A stretch of DNA of 64,000 bases. It comes from Congeria kusceri (lineage: Eukaryota > Mollusca > Bivalvia > Myida > Dreissenidae). A program made the position numbers and the translations under genes. The notes under the pieces are model-generated. The model ran no database searches. It saw only the letters and a program-made list of their open reading frames with translations, and had not been told where the DNA came from. Positions 1 to 11,900 of the stretch are shown in pieces (positions within the stretch are counted from its first letter, which is position 1; each line of letters begins with the position of its first letter). The DNA is taken from NCBI GenBank assembly GCA_027627225.1, contig CM051036.1, positions 39,138,426 through 39,202,425 of the forward strand, written 5' to 3'.

Positions 1-767
1 TGTCATGTTTTTACCACCACACAATCATGTATTCGTATTATTTTATTTTCATTATTTTGTTAAAACAATTAGTGGCAAAATAAAGACCACTGGTCATATT
101 TCAGAAACATCCTAAGTTTATTTTAAAATATTTCCACTTACGTGTAACATTAAAAATGTTATGTTTTAAAACTGCCAGTAAAATTCTAAATACATTTACA
201 CTAAAACAAACAATTTAATACAGCTTATAGTCAATCTAAATACTGAGGATAATATGCTGTGAAATGATATTAAAAGTAAAATAAAATAATGAATTTATAA
301 GGATAAGGATAAAACATGACTTAAGATGTCTCTGGAATACGACCCCATTATGCACAAAATATTTTTCTGATAAAATGAATAGCTTTCTTTTTCTATTTAC
401 AAAACAATTTACAGGTAGGTTTCATAAAGTTTTAAGCTATACTGGTTTTTTTCTTCCGGAATATAAAATATGGAAAGCAAAAAAGTTCATATTTTAGAAA
501 TACATTTCCGCAGCAGCAATATCCAGCATATCTGACCATGACATCAACAGTAATTTAACCACATTGTTGTCCAGCCTCGAAATTTCCCTAATTACTAGGG
601 CAGTAAGAAAATTAGAAATGTGTCCACAGACACGGATGCCCCCACCTATGCAGCCATTTCTACATGGCACCGCATTTTCTGCATGCATACAAATAATTTT
701 GCAAAAGAGAATTGTTCTTTTATATTTTACTTTCTCCTAATGTATTATCTTATTGCGTGAAGAAATA
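1..767. other. WDR59 intron 24 or 3' part, nothing recognised
   Basis: AT-rich. A 64-codon minus ORF at 494-688 has an AG just upstream and a fitting phase but does not look like the Cys-rich end of WDR59. The missing terminal exons may lie before base 1. Confidence 0.4.
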
Positions 768-2312
768 TGGATATCACAAAATAGTTTTAGTCCTGACAAA
801 AAATCAATAAAGGGTAGTAATTAACACTTTAAGGCAATTATGAGTTATGGTTCTTGTATGCTTCATTTACTCTTGGTATCTGAGATCATTCTGTGCAAAA
901 TCAACAAAAATTTTTAATTATGCTTTGCACACTCCTGAATTAAGTAATTCACTAACTTCACAAGTCAGGTTCGTGCATGCAACACATCATCCTGTGATGG
1001 TGATCATTTCTGCCAATTTATCTGAAAATTCCTGAATGCATGACAATACTATGCTCTGGAAAATTATTTGACCTTTGACCTTGATAAATGACCTTGACCT
1101 TTCAGCTACAGACCTGGTTCTTGAACACCACATGCCGTCTCATAATGCTTACCACTTGTGCCAAGTTATTTGAAAAATATTCATGCCGGACAAAATTATG
1201 CTCCAGGCAGAATCCATGGACTTAATTCTTATACTTGACCTTTGACCTTTAAATGACCTTAACCTTGGACCTAGTTTTTGCGGGCAACACATCATCTTAT
1301 AATATTTATCACTTCTGCCAAGTTATTTGAAAATCCTTTCATGCTGGACAGAGTTATTGCCTGGACAAGAATCTTAACATATATACATATACTTTACCTT
1401 AAAGTGTGACCTTGACCTTGGACAAAGGCACCTGGTTCTTGCATGCAACGCTGCCACATAATGCTTATCACTTATGCTAAGTTGTTAGAAAATCCTTCCC
1501 TGCTGGACAACATTATGCTCTGGACATGGTCTATGGCTAAATTCTTATATTTGACCTTTGACCTTTTAATGTGACCTTGACATTATACAAAGGGACCTGG
1601 TTCTTGCGCACAACACACCGACACACGATGCTTAGCACTTCGGCCAAGTAAGTTTAAAATCCTTCCCTGCTGGACAAAATTATGCTTCAGACAGTATCTA
1701 TGGCTTAAATGACCATTCACCTTTAAGTGTGACCTTGACCTTGGACCTAGGGACCTGGTTCTTGCGCGCAACACACCGTCTCACCATTCCAACACTTCCG
1801 CCAAGTTATTTGAAATTCCATCCACGCTAGACAAAATTATACTCCGGACAGGGTCTATGGCTTAAATTCCTATATTTGACCTTTGACCTTTAAGTGTGAC
1901 CTTGACCTTGGACCTAGGGACCTGGTTCTTGCGCGCAACACACCGTCTCACCATGCTCAACATTTGTGCCAAGTTATTTGAAATTCCTTCCATGATGGAC
2001 AAAATTATGCTCCAGACAGGGATAGAAGGCTTAAATTCTTGTATTTGACCTTTGACCTTTAAGTGTGACCTTGACCTTGGACCTAGGAACCTGCTTCCTG
2101 CACGCGACACACCATCTCATTATGCTTAACATTTCTGCCAATTTATTTGAAAATCCTCCAATGCTGGACAAAGTTATTGTCCGTACAAGAATCCAAACAT
2201 ACGTACATACGTACACATGTACATACGTACACACATACATACGTACATAGGTACGTACCCACGGACAAGGTAAACTCTATATGCCCCCCCATCATTGATG
2301 GTGGGGGCATAT
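768..2312 (+). repeat. Repeat family A, copy 1 (nuclear-receptor-site repeat)
   Basis: About nine diverged units of about 160-165 bases, each with CTTGACC/TTTGACC motifs, a CTGGTTCTTGC...AACACA block, TGCCAAGTTATTTGAAA and GCTGGACAAAATTATGCT. Starts GGATATCACAAAATAG, shared with copy 2 at 48016. Ends in an ACGTACATAC-rich tract, then a hairpin ATGCCCCCCCAT-loop-GGTGGGGGCAT. Five perfect TGACCTTTGACCT sites (about 1069, 1236, 1554, 1875, 2044). Known function: none. Confidence 0.88.
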
Positions 2313-2777
2313 AAATATTGATTATCCAAATATTTTGGAACACCAAAAATTATTTGTTCTTAAAGTGTCCTTACATTGTGGACAAAATAACTATAGTTTT
2401 TTTAGATTATATCATTCCTGTCAATAAACACCTGTGATATGCTGATTAAAAACATGGAGCATTGGTAAAGATTGGAAAAATTAACCTGACACTCCTTAAT
2501 AACATAAGCCTGTTTTACGCTTGAATTATTTGCTCTATTTATACTCTATTTTGTTTGTGCATGTGTTTCACATATTTATAGAAACTAGATATAGATATTT
2601 ATAGATACCATAACAGTATTTTAGTGGAAAACTCTTACATTAATTAAACATAATTCCAATACGAAAAGTCATATATATATTTATTATTTTAACCTATTTG
2701 TAATATATCCATGCATTAAGTTCAGTGTCAGGTTAATTTGTCCAAGATATTGCCATAACCCAGGCCTGGGTTCGTAC
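2313..2777. other. WDR59 intron 24, unique part
   Basis: AT-rich, no repeat family or exon recognised between family A and exon 24. Confidence 0.6.
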
Positions 2778-2920
2778 CGATTCCATAGTGAGACTGCGGC
2801 GGTACAGTGACATGCTTCTTGATGTGGGTGGCCTGATTGCGCAATCCCCAGCGTGCCAGGATATCTGCATACAGCTTGAGCATATGGTCATACTGAAGGT
2901 ACTTGGATGGGTCTAACATC
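2778..2920 (-). CDS. WDR59: WDR59 exon 24, last exon visible
   Basis: Encodes (R)MLDPSKYLQYDHMLKLYADI, LARWGLRNQATHIKKHVTVP and PQSHYGI(G), matching LLDPANTQQFDDF..YGEILYRWGLREKRAEVLKFVSCPPDPHKGIEF. Acceptor ttccag. The donor gtacga is inferred at the point where similarity stops; reading on gives GLGYGNILDKLT and a stop, with no similarity to the expected zinc-finger region. Confidence 0.9.
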
Positions 2921-5900
2921 CTGGAAGTAGGCAGAGTGGTGCTCGTTTTGTAATTTCTGTTTCTTTAGATGATTATTTCAGAAAAGGGGAACAAATGTGG
3001 GTACACTGCAGAGAACACAGAATGTACAAACATGGATATTAAATTTTGAACTTTTCATTTTTACAACAAAATTAGAAGTGAAATGTTTCATTTTTGTAAC
3101 AAAATTAAACTGGAACTTTTCATGTTTACAACAAGATTAGACTAGAATGAATTGATTCTATGAATGCTAATAATTAATAAGTAGTGGCATGCATTTCATT
3201 TTGCTGTCTTTGAAATCATATTTATATCACCTAATCTATTTTCAGTAACAGCTTAAATGCCCAGAAAACAAACTTGAACTAGGAATTTATATTAATTATT
3301 TTGTAAATCTATACTTCACAATACTTATTAATTGCCTGACTGAAGCCCAATTTATATGAATTATTTTGTAAATCTATACTTCACAATACTTATTAATTGC
3401 CTGACTGAAGCCCAATTTATATGAATTATTTTGTTAATCTATACTTCACAATACTTATTAATTGCCTGACTGAAGCCCAATAGTGTTGACACCGGAGTGT
3501 ATGAACAACAGACCAGCTGTCTGATGATGGAAACTTGATCTTACCTCCCTGGCACGGGGACTAAGAACGTTTCAATAATCAGTCTTAAACTTATTTTTAA
3601 CTTTCAATTCAAATGTTAGGTGTGTACGTACCATCTTTCATATCAATTATTTTCATAATAAGCGGATGAAAGTGACAATATAACCGACAGATAAAGATAA
3701 GCCTGTCGAATGAAACACTAAAATATTGAATAAATCAAAACATACGAAGGTCGACTTTTGCTCGTTTAATAGTGTTGTGTAACCCAAACAACCATCAAAT
3801 CAATGTATATACATGTATTTGAGTTTCCGTCTGTGCAGACGAAAACAAGTTTATGATCTTAAAGTAGCCAATTATGCGTTATACTACAACAGTTCTTATT
3901 TATTTTTCTTCCATTTTAAATCTAAGTATATGGTAATTAACTTTATTGGGTTGTTTTAATTTATGTCACTACATTGTATGTCTGTTGCAAGATCGTACAT
4001 ACCTTCTCTAAGATTTATATTGAGACTATTTTTCTGTCATATAAGTCTCAAACTAAAATTCAAATATCAGTTTGATATTGAGTCAACTGGTAATATTTAT
4101 CATATTATTTCCAGACTAAACTCAAGTTGGACTTTGAGCCAAAAATAAGTGTAAGCATATTGGACTTAAAAAATATTTGAGGCGTTCGTGGGAAACCTGG
4201 GCTTAATGCATGTGCATAAGGTGTTGTCTTGGACTAGGACGACATTTTCTGATTTTAAGGTATTTTCTGTTTCAAGGAAGTCTCTTCTAAACATAAATCC
4301 ACTGTAGGCGGAAAGTGCCGTCCCGAATTAGCCTGTGCAGACTGCACAGGCTAATCCGGGACGACACTTTACGCACATGCATTAAGCCCGGGTTTCCCAT
4401 GACATGCCTCATTTGAAGTTACGGGGCCAGGTTTCTGCATTGCTTACCTGCAGTTACTTTCATGTTGTTTTCTCTCTTGCTCCTCCATTGTCTCTTTGGG
4501 TTCTGGCTCGACTGCAAACTTGTAGTCCTCGAAGGACAGGTCGTTGTAGCTGTTGGATCTTCGCAGCTTCACAATTGCTGCAATGAAAATAACAGATTTA
4601 CAGATTTATCGTTGTTTTCCCATTTTGTTTCAGCACACCATGTGTTAATGAGAATGAATTCTTTTGGACCCTAATTTAAAAATTACTTATATAGGTTACT
4701 GAATACCTACCATAACAATATCTAAATAATAATACACACAACATAAATTAATATTCTAAATATATATTTATCTACAGGGCTTAACTTAGAGACATTAATA
4801 TAATAATTATTAGCCTCTATTTTCAATAGTGTAACATGCAATCTTCTTCCAAGCTTTCCAAGTGCATTATTAAACATTATTTATTTTTTATGACTGTACA
4901 TTTGAAATGAATCATATTTCCTTAAAATATGTTAGTATATATAGTGATAATTTGTGCTCAGGTCCTCTATAGCATAACCACAGGTGTTTACAGCATAACC
5001 ACAGGTGTTTACAGCATAACCACAGGTGTTTACAACATTTGGTCAAACCATAATGCCAGAATAAAAGAATGTATAAAATTTAAACGTGCTTTTATTGTAT
5101 ATTTTGAAAATGTTCATTCATGTAGCTGCTGTCATTGCATAACATTTATTCATTTCAACAAGTATTACACATAAATCAGGATTTCCCTTTGTGCAGATGT
5201 ATTTAATGAACATGTTGAAACATGAGAAGAATACAAGGTGCACAAATCAAGTAACATGATCAAGTTAGTACAGTTAGAACATGGACGCACATGCTAACAA
5301 TCATTATCAAGCTGTCAAACATGCAACCATCTATAACAGGCAAAATATAAAGCACTCCCACCACCACTTTAAATCTTGCAATGAACAACATGAGTACAAT
5401 AAGCATAGGATCTATATATATATTATAAATAGCAGTCTTGGTAAATTTGCAATATTAGATCAATTATCAAGTGTGCTGCAATAGACATGGTTACACTATA
5501 ATACAATCTGTTTTATGGTATCTGTCAAACCCATCTGCTGATATACGAAATAATTCTCGATCTATTGTTGCTTATCAGCTTTTAAACTATTTATTTTGAT
5601 CCTAACATTACCTGACAAATAATAGTTATATTAGGAAAAACATGTTTAGACCATATTACCATCTGTATCATTGCATGAGCATCACAGCTATTACAATGAA
5701 GCCATTTATTGATACAAATTCTTTGTTACATCATTTGCATTCATAAAAACTGAACAATTTATTATGACAACATTTTATAGACTATTTCTTAGCGTTGTTT
5801 ATTGGAGATTTAACAATGGCACATCTTGTTGTTTGACTATAAACATATCTCGTTAGATTGTTCAGAAATGCATTCATGGCTTGCATACACACTATTAACC

Positions 5901-8900
5901 AAGTGATTTGTGTACTTGACTAGCAAATTATCAGAGAGATCCCTGTAGTGAACAACCAACCCCAAGCATTTGGTATCTTGGATTCCTATATAAATTCTGC
6001 AAGGCAAATAAGTGCAATTTAAGTTATTTCTTACATATCATTATAATATAAATGTAATGTTTTAGTTACATAGTTTAAAAATTGCAAATATAAACATTGA
6101 AATTAATTGCAAATTGTTATTGCTAGGCGACACAAAAGAAAACGACAATTGTTTTATTCTTTTCATGGAAATTAAAAGTACATATTTGCATGTAAATGGA
6201 AAGAAATTATCCCAAACTTTCCAGGTCTGAAAACTAGTCTAAAATTAGCGTTAAAGATTTATACAAGCACACAATATGCACCCAATAAAGATTTCTATTG
6301 GACAGTTATAAGACTTCTCTGTAATTAGCATGTTTAAAATATTTATTCCATAGTTCAGTACTAGTATAGTAATGTTTTGTACACATGGTGTATTGTGTTG
6401 TGTAAAAATTGTATACCCAGTTTAAATGTACCATCGTGCATATATATTAAAATTTGCTTGCATAATATGATGTGTATTATGTAATTCTGAAATCAATATA
6501 GAGTATAGTATATTAGATTATTGCAAAGCAGTCGTGTACTGACAGCAACTAGTAGAACTTGCATAATTATGTTTTGATTTATTTTGTATTGTGTATATTA
6601 TGAAATGAATAAAACTGTTAAACAGGAAAAAAAAAAAAAAAAAAAAAAGTTTTATTTACGCTCTCAAACCCACATTATATGCAATCCCAAGCGAGGTATC
6701 GATATAAGGTATTCATGTATTAACTTTCATTAAAATATCGCATTGCATTCTCAAGTTATTGAGTGGAAATCGTTTTTCTATTTTTAGTAACAGTGACCTT
6801 GACCCCATCCACCCCATATGCAATCCAAAGTGAGGTCTCGATATAAGGTATCTTTGTATTAAGTTTCATTAAAATATCTCAATGCGTTCTCAAGTTATTG
6901 AGCCAAAACCATTGTTCTATTTTTAGTAACAGTGACCTTCACCCCCCCATACACAATCCCAAGAGAGGCCGCACTATAAGGTATCTATATATTAGGTTTC
7001 ATTACAATAGCTCAATCCATTGTCGAGTTATAGAGATATGGAGTTATTACGAGCAAACTTTAACCAGAATTTATAAGTAAAAAAAGGGCATAATTCTGCT
7101 AAAATGCTGGTCACAGTTATGGGTCTTGGCCAGTGACCTTATATAATGACCCTGAAGGCATGTGTGAAGTTTCAATTGAATATCTGTAGTAGTTACAGAG
7201 ATATGTACTTGTTGCAGGCAAAGCTTAACCTGAATTTTCTCTTGCACGTAAACGTTAACCTAACTTTTTAAAGTACAAAAAGGGGCATAATTCTGCAAAA
7301 ATGCTGGTCAGTTGTGGGTCTTGGCCAGTGACCTTATACAATGACCCTGAAGGCATGTGTGAAATTTCAATTGAATATCTGTAGTAGATATAGAGATATG
7401 GAGTTGTTGCACGCAAACTTTAACCTGATTTTCTAAGTACAAAAAGGAGCATAATTCTGCTAAATTGCAGTCAGAGTAATGGGCCTTGGTCAGCGACCTC
7501 ACATAATAACCCCGAACACATGTGTGAAGTTTCAATTGAACATCTGTAGTAGTTACAGAGATATGGACTTGTTGCACACAAACCTTAACCAGAGCATTAT
7601 GCAGACAAACGGGTGAGTAGTAAAGCTCGAACTATTCGGTGAATAGTCAAGCTAAAAACAAGGCTTTTCACAGGATGTGACGTATGCCCCCAAAGCATAT
7701 TCAATGTCAGAAAAGTAACAGGATTGAATCCTTCGAAAGAGTGATTTCAAGGTTATTATTGGCATAAAAGAAATGTATGAAGGTAAAGGTAGTAAATTAT
7801 AATATTCTGGGTGGGGAAGTAATTAACAAACATAGTAGTTATATAAATATCCTTTTATGCATTCCAGACCTAGGGGATGGAAACAAAATTTACAACAAGG
7901 GCAGTAACTTTAGGAGCGTCGAAGATGGAGTTTTGGGTTCTTCTTCATGACTTTAATTCACTGATGAACATTTATGCCAAATTATATAAAGATTCCTTTA
8001 TGTATTCTATAACGAAAACGAAAATGCATTAATGACAGACACACTGACAGACAGATGGCCAGAAGGACGGAGCGAACACTATATGCCCCTCTTTCAGTGG
8101 CATAGAACTAGACATTAATGGCAAATTGCTGTGTCCCCTGTAGTTCTGACTTGAATTTTCTTGAATCCATAGTAACACTATCAGGTGACATGAATATCTC
8201 AATGTTACCTAAAAATCTTACAGAGTACAAATCTTTGATTTTTGTTAAATATGTCTGATAATGGGCAAATAATCAAAGTAATACACAAAACCTAGAGCCT
8301 GTTGAATGTTATTGTTTTTAAATAGATTGTTATTGTTTTTAAATAGATCTGAGGGATACAAAGTAACCAAATATATAGTTCTCTATGTGGAGTCTTAAAA
8401 ATAACACGATAAACAAGGGTTGAATGTGAAACTGGTGTATCTGCTTAATATTTTCCATATCAGATACACTGCTTTCACGTTCGAAACTCGAAATTCAGAG
8501 CAAACTTATTGTTGCATTGTAAATCCATCTGTGTCACCAAAATTCTAAGGCTGTGTGTCACCAAGCTGATTGGACCTGTGCAGGGGTTGTGTGTATACAT
8601 TCTACTGGGTGTGGGTACATGGCTGCTAGGGAGTTTTACCTCTAGACAGAATGTTGGGTTTGGGTGCCATAGCAACAGTTGCCATGGGGGATGAGATGGT
8701 TGTTAATTGTGATGCGGGGGACTGGGCATTGTCAGACAACACTGAAAGAAGATACAGGTTTGAGATCATACATCATACCAGTACAGTGCTTTCATGCAGA
8801 AATACAAGACTATTTTTACAATAGTACTAATAGTACACAGGCTCCTTACATAATGCAATATGCATGTATAAAAACAAACAGACTATGTTTAAAAAAGATA

Positions 8901-11900
8901 AAAAATATATTTAAAGAATGACTTTGGCAACACTGTTTATGGTGCAGTCACAATAGCAAATACCAAAGCACACAACATACATAGTTTCTCAGTTAGCTTA
9001 AAATGGTAAGATTATTTTTACATACATTATCAGAAATTGAAGTTTATTTAATTTTGAAGAAAGAAACACAATGTATGATATGTTCTAATGTTACATTTTG
9101 CAAAACAGTTTGGACAAGTTAGTTGATACATTGCCTTATACAGTTAACAAACTTATTCAATTTTACTGGATATTTTGGAACAGTTTTTTTTTCAGGTAAA
9201 CCAATTAAAAAGAATAAAACCACCATTTGTTATAAATGTTGTACTGTATATGTATGAATACTAATGAAATACACCGTGACATGTTTATTGACACATTATT
9301 CTGTGAACACACTTATATTGACACAAATCAAACAAAACAATAAATAGAACACAAAGCTGCAAATAAGCAATGGTTTGAGAAAAAAAAGAATGATGCAAAT
9401 TCAACAATAACACCTATCTTTCATCATATTTTCCAAACAGAACAAATCACTAAATACTTGTTATAATGATGGACAAACAAAATCATTTCTGTGTCAAGCA
9501 ACAAATTGTCGTTCTAAGAAATTGTATTCCTGTTATGCTTTTCCTGACGATTAAGTTGTTTGATTATCATAATCAATTTATGATGTCTTGTTGTACAAAC
9601 CGCTTACTTTGAGCTTTGTGCTCTGAAAGCACCTTGAAATAAAGAAACACAAACACAACAACTATAAACAAAAACACACAAACCATTAATATCCTGTGCA
9701 AACAACATCTTTTCAGAACCACCTTTTTTTATTTTTCATTTTATAAATGTTTACCATTATGTGACTATACCAGAGGAAAAATACTAGCGTCAATTAAATG
9801 TGAAAACATACACGATGAGGGATAACTCATTTTCAAAACTTGTCCAAAAACACAGAGACATGAGAGGCTTGAAAATTAATGTACATAAAATTAATTGTAT
9901 GCAGTTAGAAACTTAGCCATGTTTAACCCTAGTAAAGTAACTGACACTGAGGTATCACAACACTAAATTGCACTGCATACATGATATTCCAGTAGGATTC
10001 TCGTAAGTTACTCTATTTTTCATTCAATGCTACTGTAGAACATGAATTAAAGTGCACCTGAAATGCTTCATGATATAACAAGAATTATAAGTTGCGTAAG
10101 ACTCTTCTTCTGACCATAAGCAATTTAAAAGTAGAACTAAAATGATAATAACAAATCGAATCTATGAATTGGAAAAAAATTTGTTTCGATTGTTCATACG
10201 AGAAAAATCAGCAAACACCATGGAGACTTTCTGAGCTTTTGCAGCAATGAATGTGTGTAAATCAACAGGGCAATTTAACTGGCAGTATAATGTGATTCAA
10301 GAGTTGAACACTAAAAAGCACTCCAGTATAAAGATTAAATTCTTAAAATATATGATTTTCAGAATGAAGCATTTTCTAGGAGTCTTCAGTCCCTGAATCA
10401 AATGATGAACAGGGCTTGAACAGTTTAAGATTCATCGATAGTAGAATAATTATTGATACAATGGTAACCTTTCTTTATTTAACTTCTCAAGTTACGTGTT
10501 TAGTGTAAAATACAATTTTCAAACACCAGTTTAAAGTAGTAAGATAGAATCATTGAAATTATTTCATTACACTAACAAAATAAAAAGCTGAATAAGGATA
10601 ATATAAACATTATATAAGCTACTGCCAAACATTAAGTTTAATGACATGATGAAAAATATTTAACCATGCAATGGAACTACTGACACAATTTTTTTACTAG
10701 AAATATGTCAAGCACCCTTATTGACAATTTATGCATCTATCAATATTTTCCCCCAGGGCGGAAGAGGTGGGTTGACCCAGGAGAATTTGACTAATTCTCC
10801 ACCCTAGAGCTAAGCATTTTTCTCTTAATTCCCTCAGTTGGAGATGCTAAAGGTGTATTGTATGGCTCGGGGGGGGGGGCCAATATAACAGGTTCTAAGA
10901 TCTGACCAAAGTCTATTTCCCCTGTACCAAGAATCATGCGACGTATCAAATTACCGCCTGTCATGAATCGCTTTAAGTCTTAAGTTCGGTATATGCCAGC
11001 CGCTAATCCCCCTGGGCGAAAATATTGATAGGTGTTTTATTTCCCCAAATAATTCACACAAATTTAATTTGAATTCAATCACCAATAATGTAATTCTGCA
11101 GTGTCCATGGTGTTGGAAACTGAGTTTTACCTGGGTTTTCTTCTAACTGGCTCTCATTTACAGTCTGCTGAGGGTTTTCTACAGGGAGGGAATAACAGAA
11201 GAACATCAAATGTGCCTCCATGCAGTGAATGAAAACAACCACATCTAAACACAAGGCTAATGCCAATGCCAGGAAATAAAGGTACATTTTCTTTCAGCTA
11301 CTCATTCGCAGTCTATGGACAAACACATTTTGTGATCAACAAGATGTGAATACATGAAAATATGCAGACATTAAGCTCAACTATAAATGAAGCATAAATT
11401 TTGTGAAATGTGGTGAAGCAACTATGGTCACAAATCTGAAACAAATAGCACCCTTTCATACTGGTCATTGGCTTAATAATTTCATAATCAATAATTTTTA
11501 TTTTATGCTAAGTGGTGAAATATAGATAAATATCAGTGAGATAAATCCATATATCTTCACTGTGCTGGTTTCGCTGTGCTGGACTACTTTTTTAAAATGT
11601 AAGCAAATACTTTATAGCATAAAATAAAAAGAAAATTTGTTTATTTTCGGTGTGATAAACATTATATGATCACTGGAAAGGGATACAACATATTTTCACT
11701 TGCACAAGCGCTCATGAAAATATTGTCTCCCTTTCTAGCGATGATGTAACACGTCATCATACAAACAAACAAATATCCTCTATATTTACTGACAATCTGT
11801 TGGTCTATATCCCTATCTCATAATGAATTTATTTAAGTGCATTATGATTATTACTTGAAGAATAACATGGGACGGTTTGTTCAGTTTATTGTTAAGATAT

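Larger units (their letters stand above)
2921..4447. other. WDR59 intron 23
   Basis: Holds the 65 bp tandem repeat (3281-3481) and MITE copy 1 (4178-4411), which ends 36 bases from the exon 23 donor. The rest is AT-rich and unremarkable. Confidence 0.8.
4578..11130. other. WDR59 intron 22
   Basis: 6.6 kb. Holds a 21 bp tandem repeat (4968-5036), a poly(A) retrocopy end (6608-6648), repeat family B (6660-7658) and an element at 7670-8106. 8107-11130 is AT-rich with no clear element except a possible LINE/SINE-like tail near 9600-9650 and a G10 run near 10869. Confidence 0.7.

Noticed and set aside
494..688. Minus-strand ORF considered as the terminal WDR59 exon
   Set aside because: It has an AG before it and the right phase, but lacks the CxxC/CxH pattern of the WDR59 zinc-finger end (only NAVPCRNGCIGGGIRVCGH). 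Phase agreement alone occurs one time in three.
7308..7577. Minus ORFs with VQLKLHTC at 7308-7577 and 25116-25352
   Set aside because: Antisense of family B units; shared because the repeat is shared.
9590..9655. LINE/SINE-like tail (CTTTGAGC...CACCTTGAAATAAAG)
   Set aside because: Resembles generic 3' tails but no body, tandem tail or duplication could be shown.
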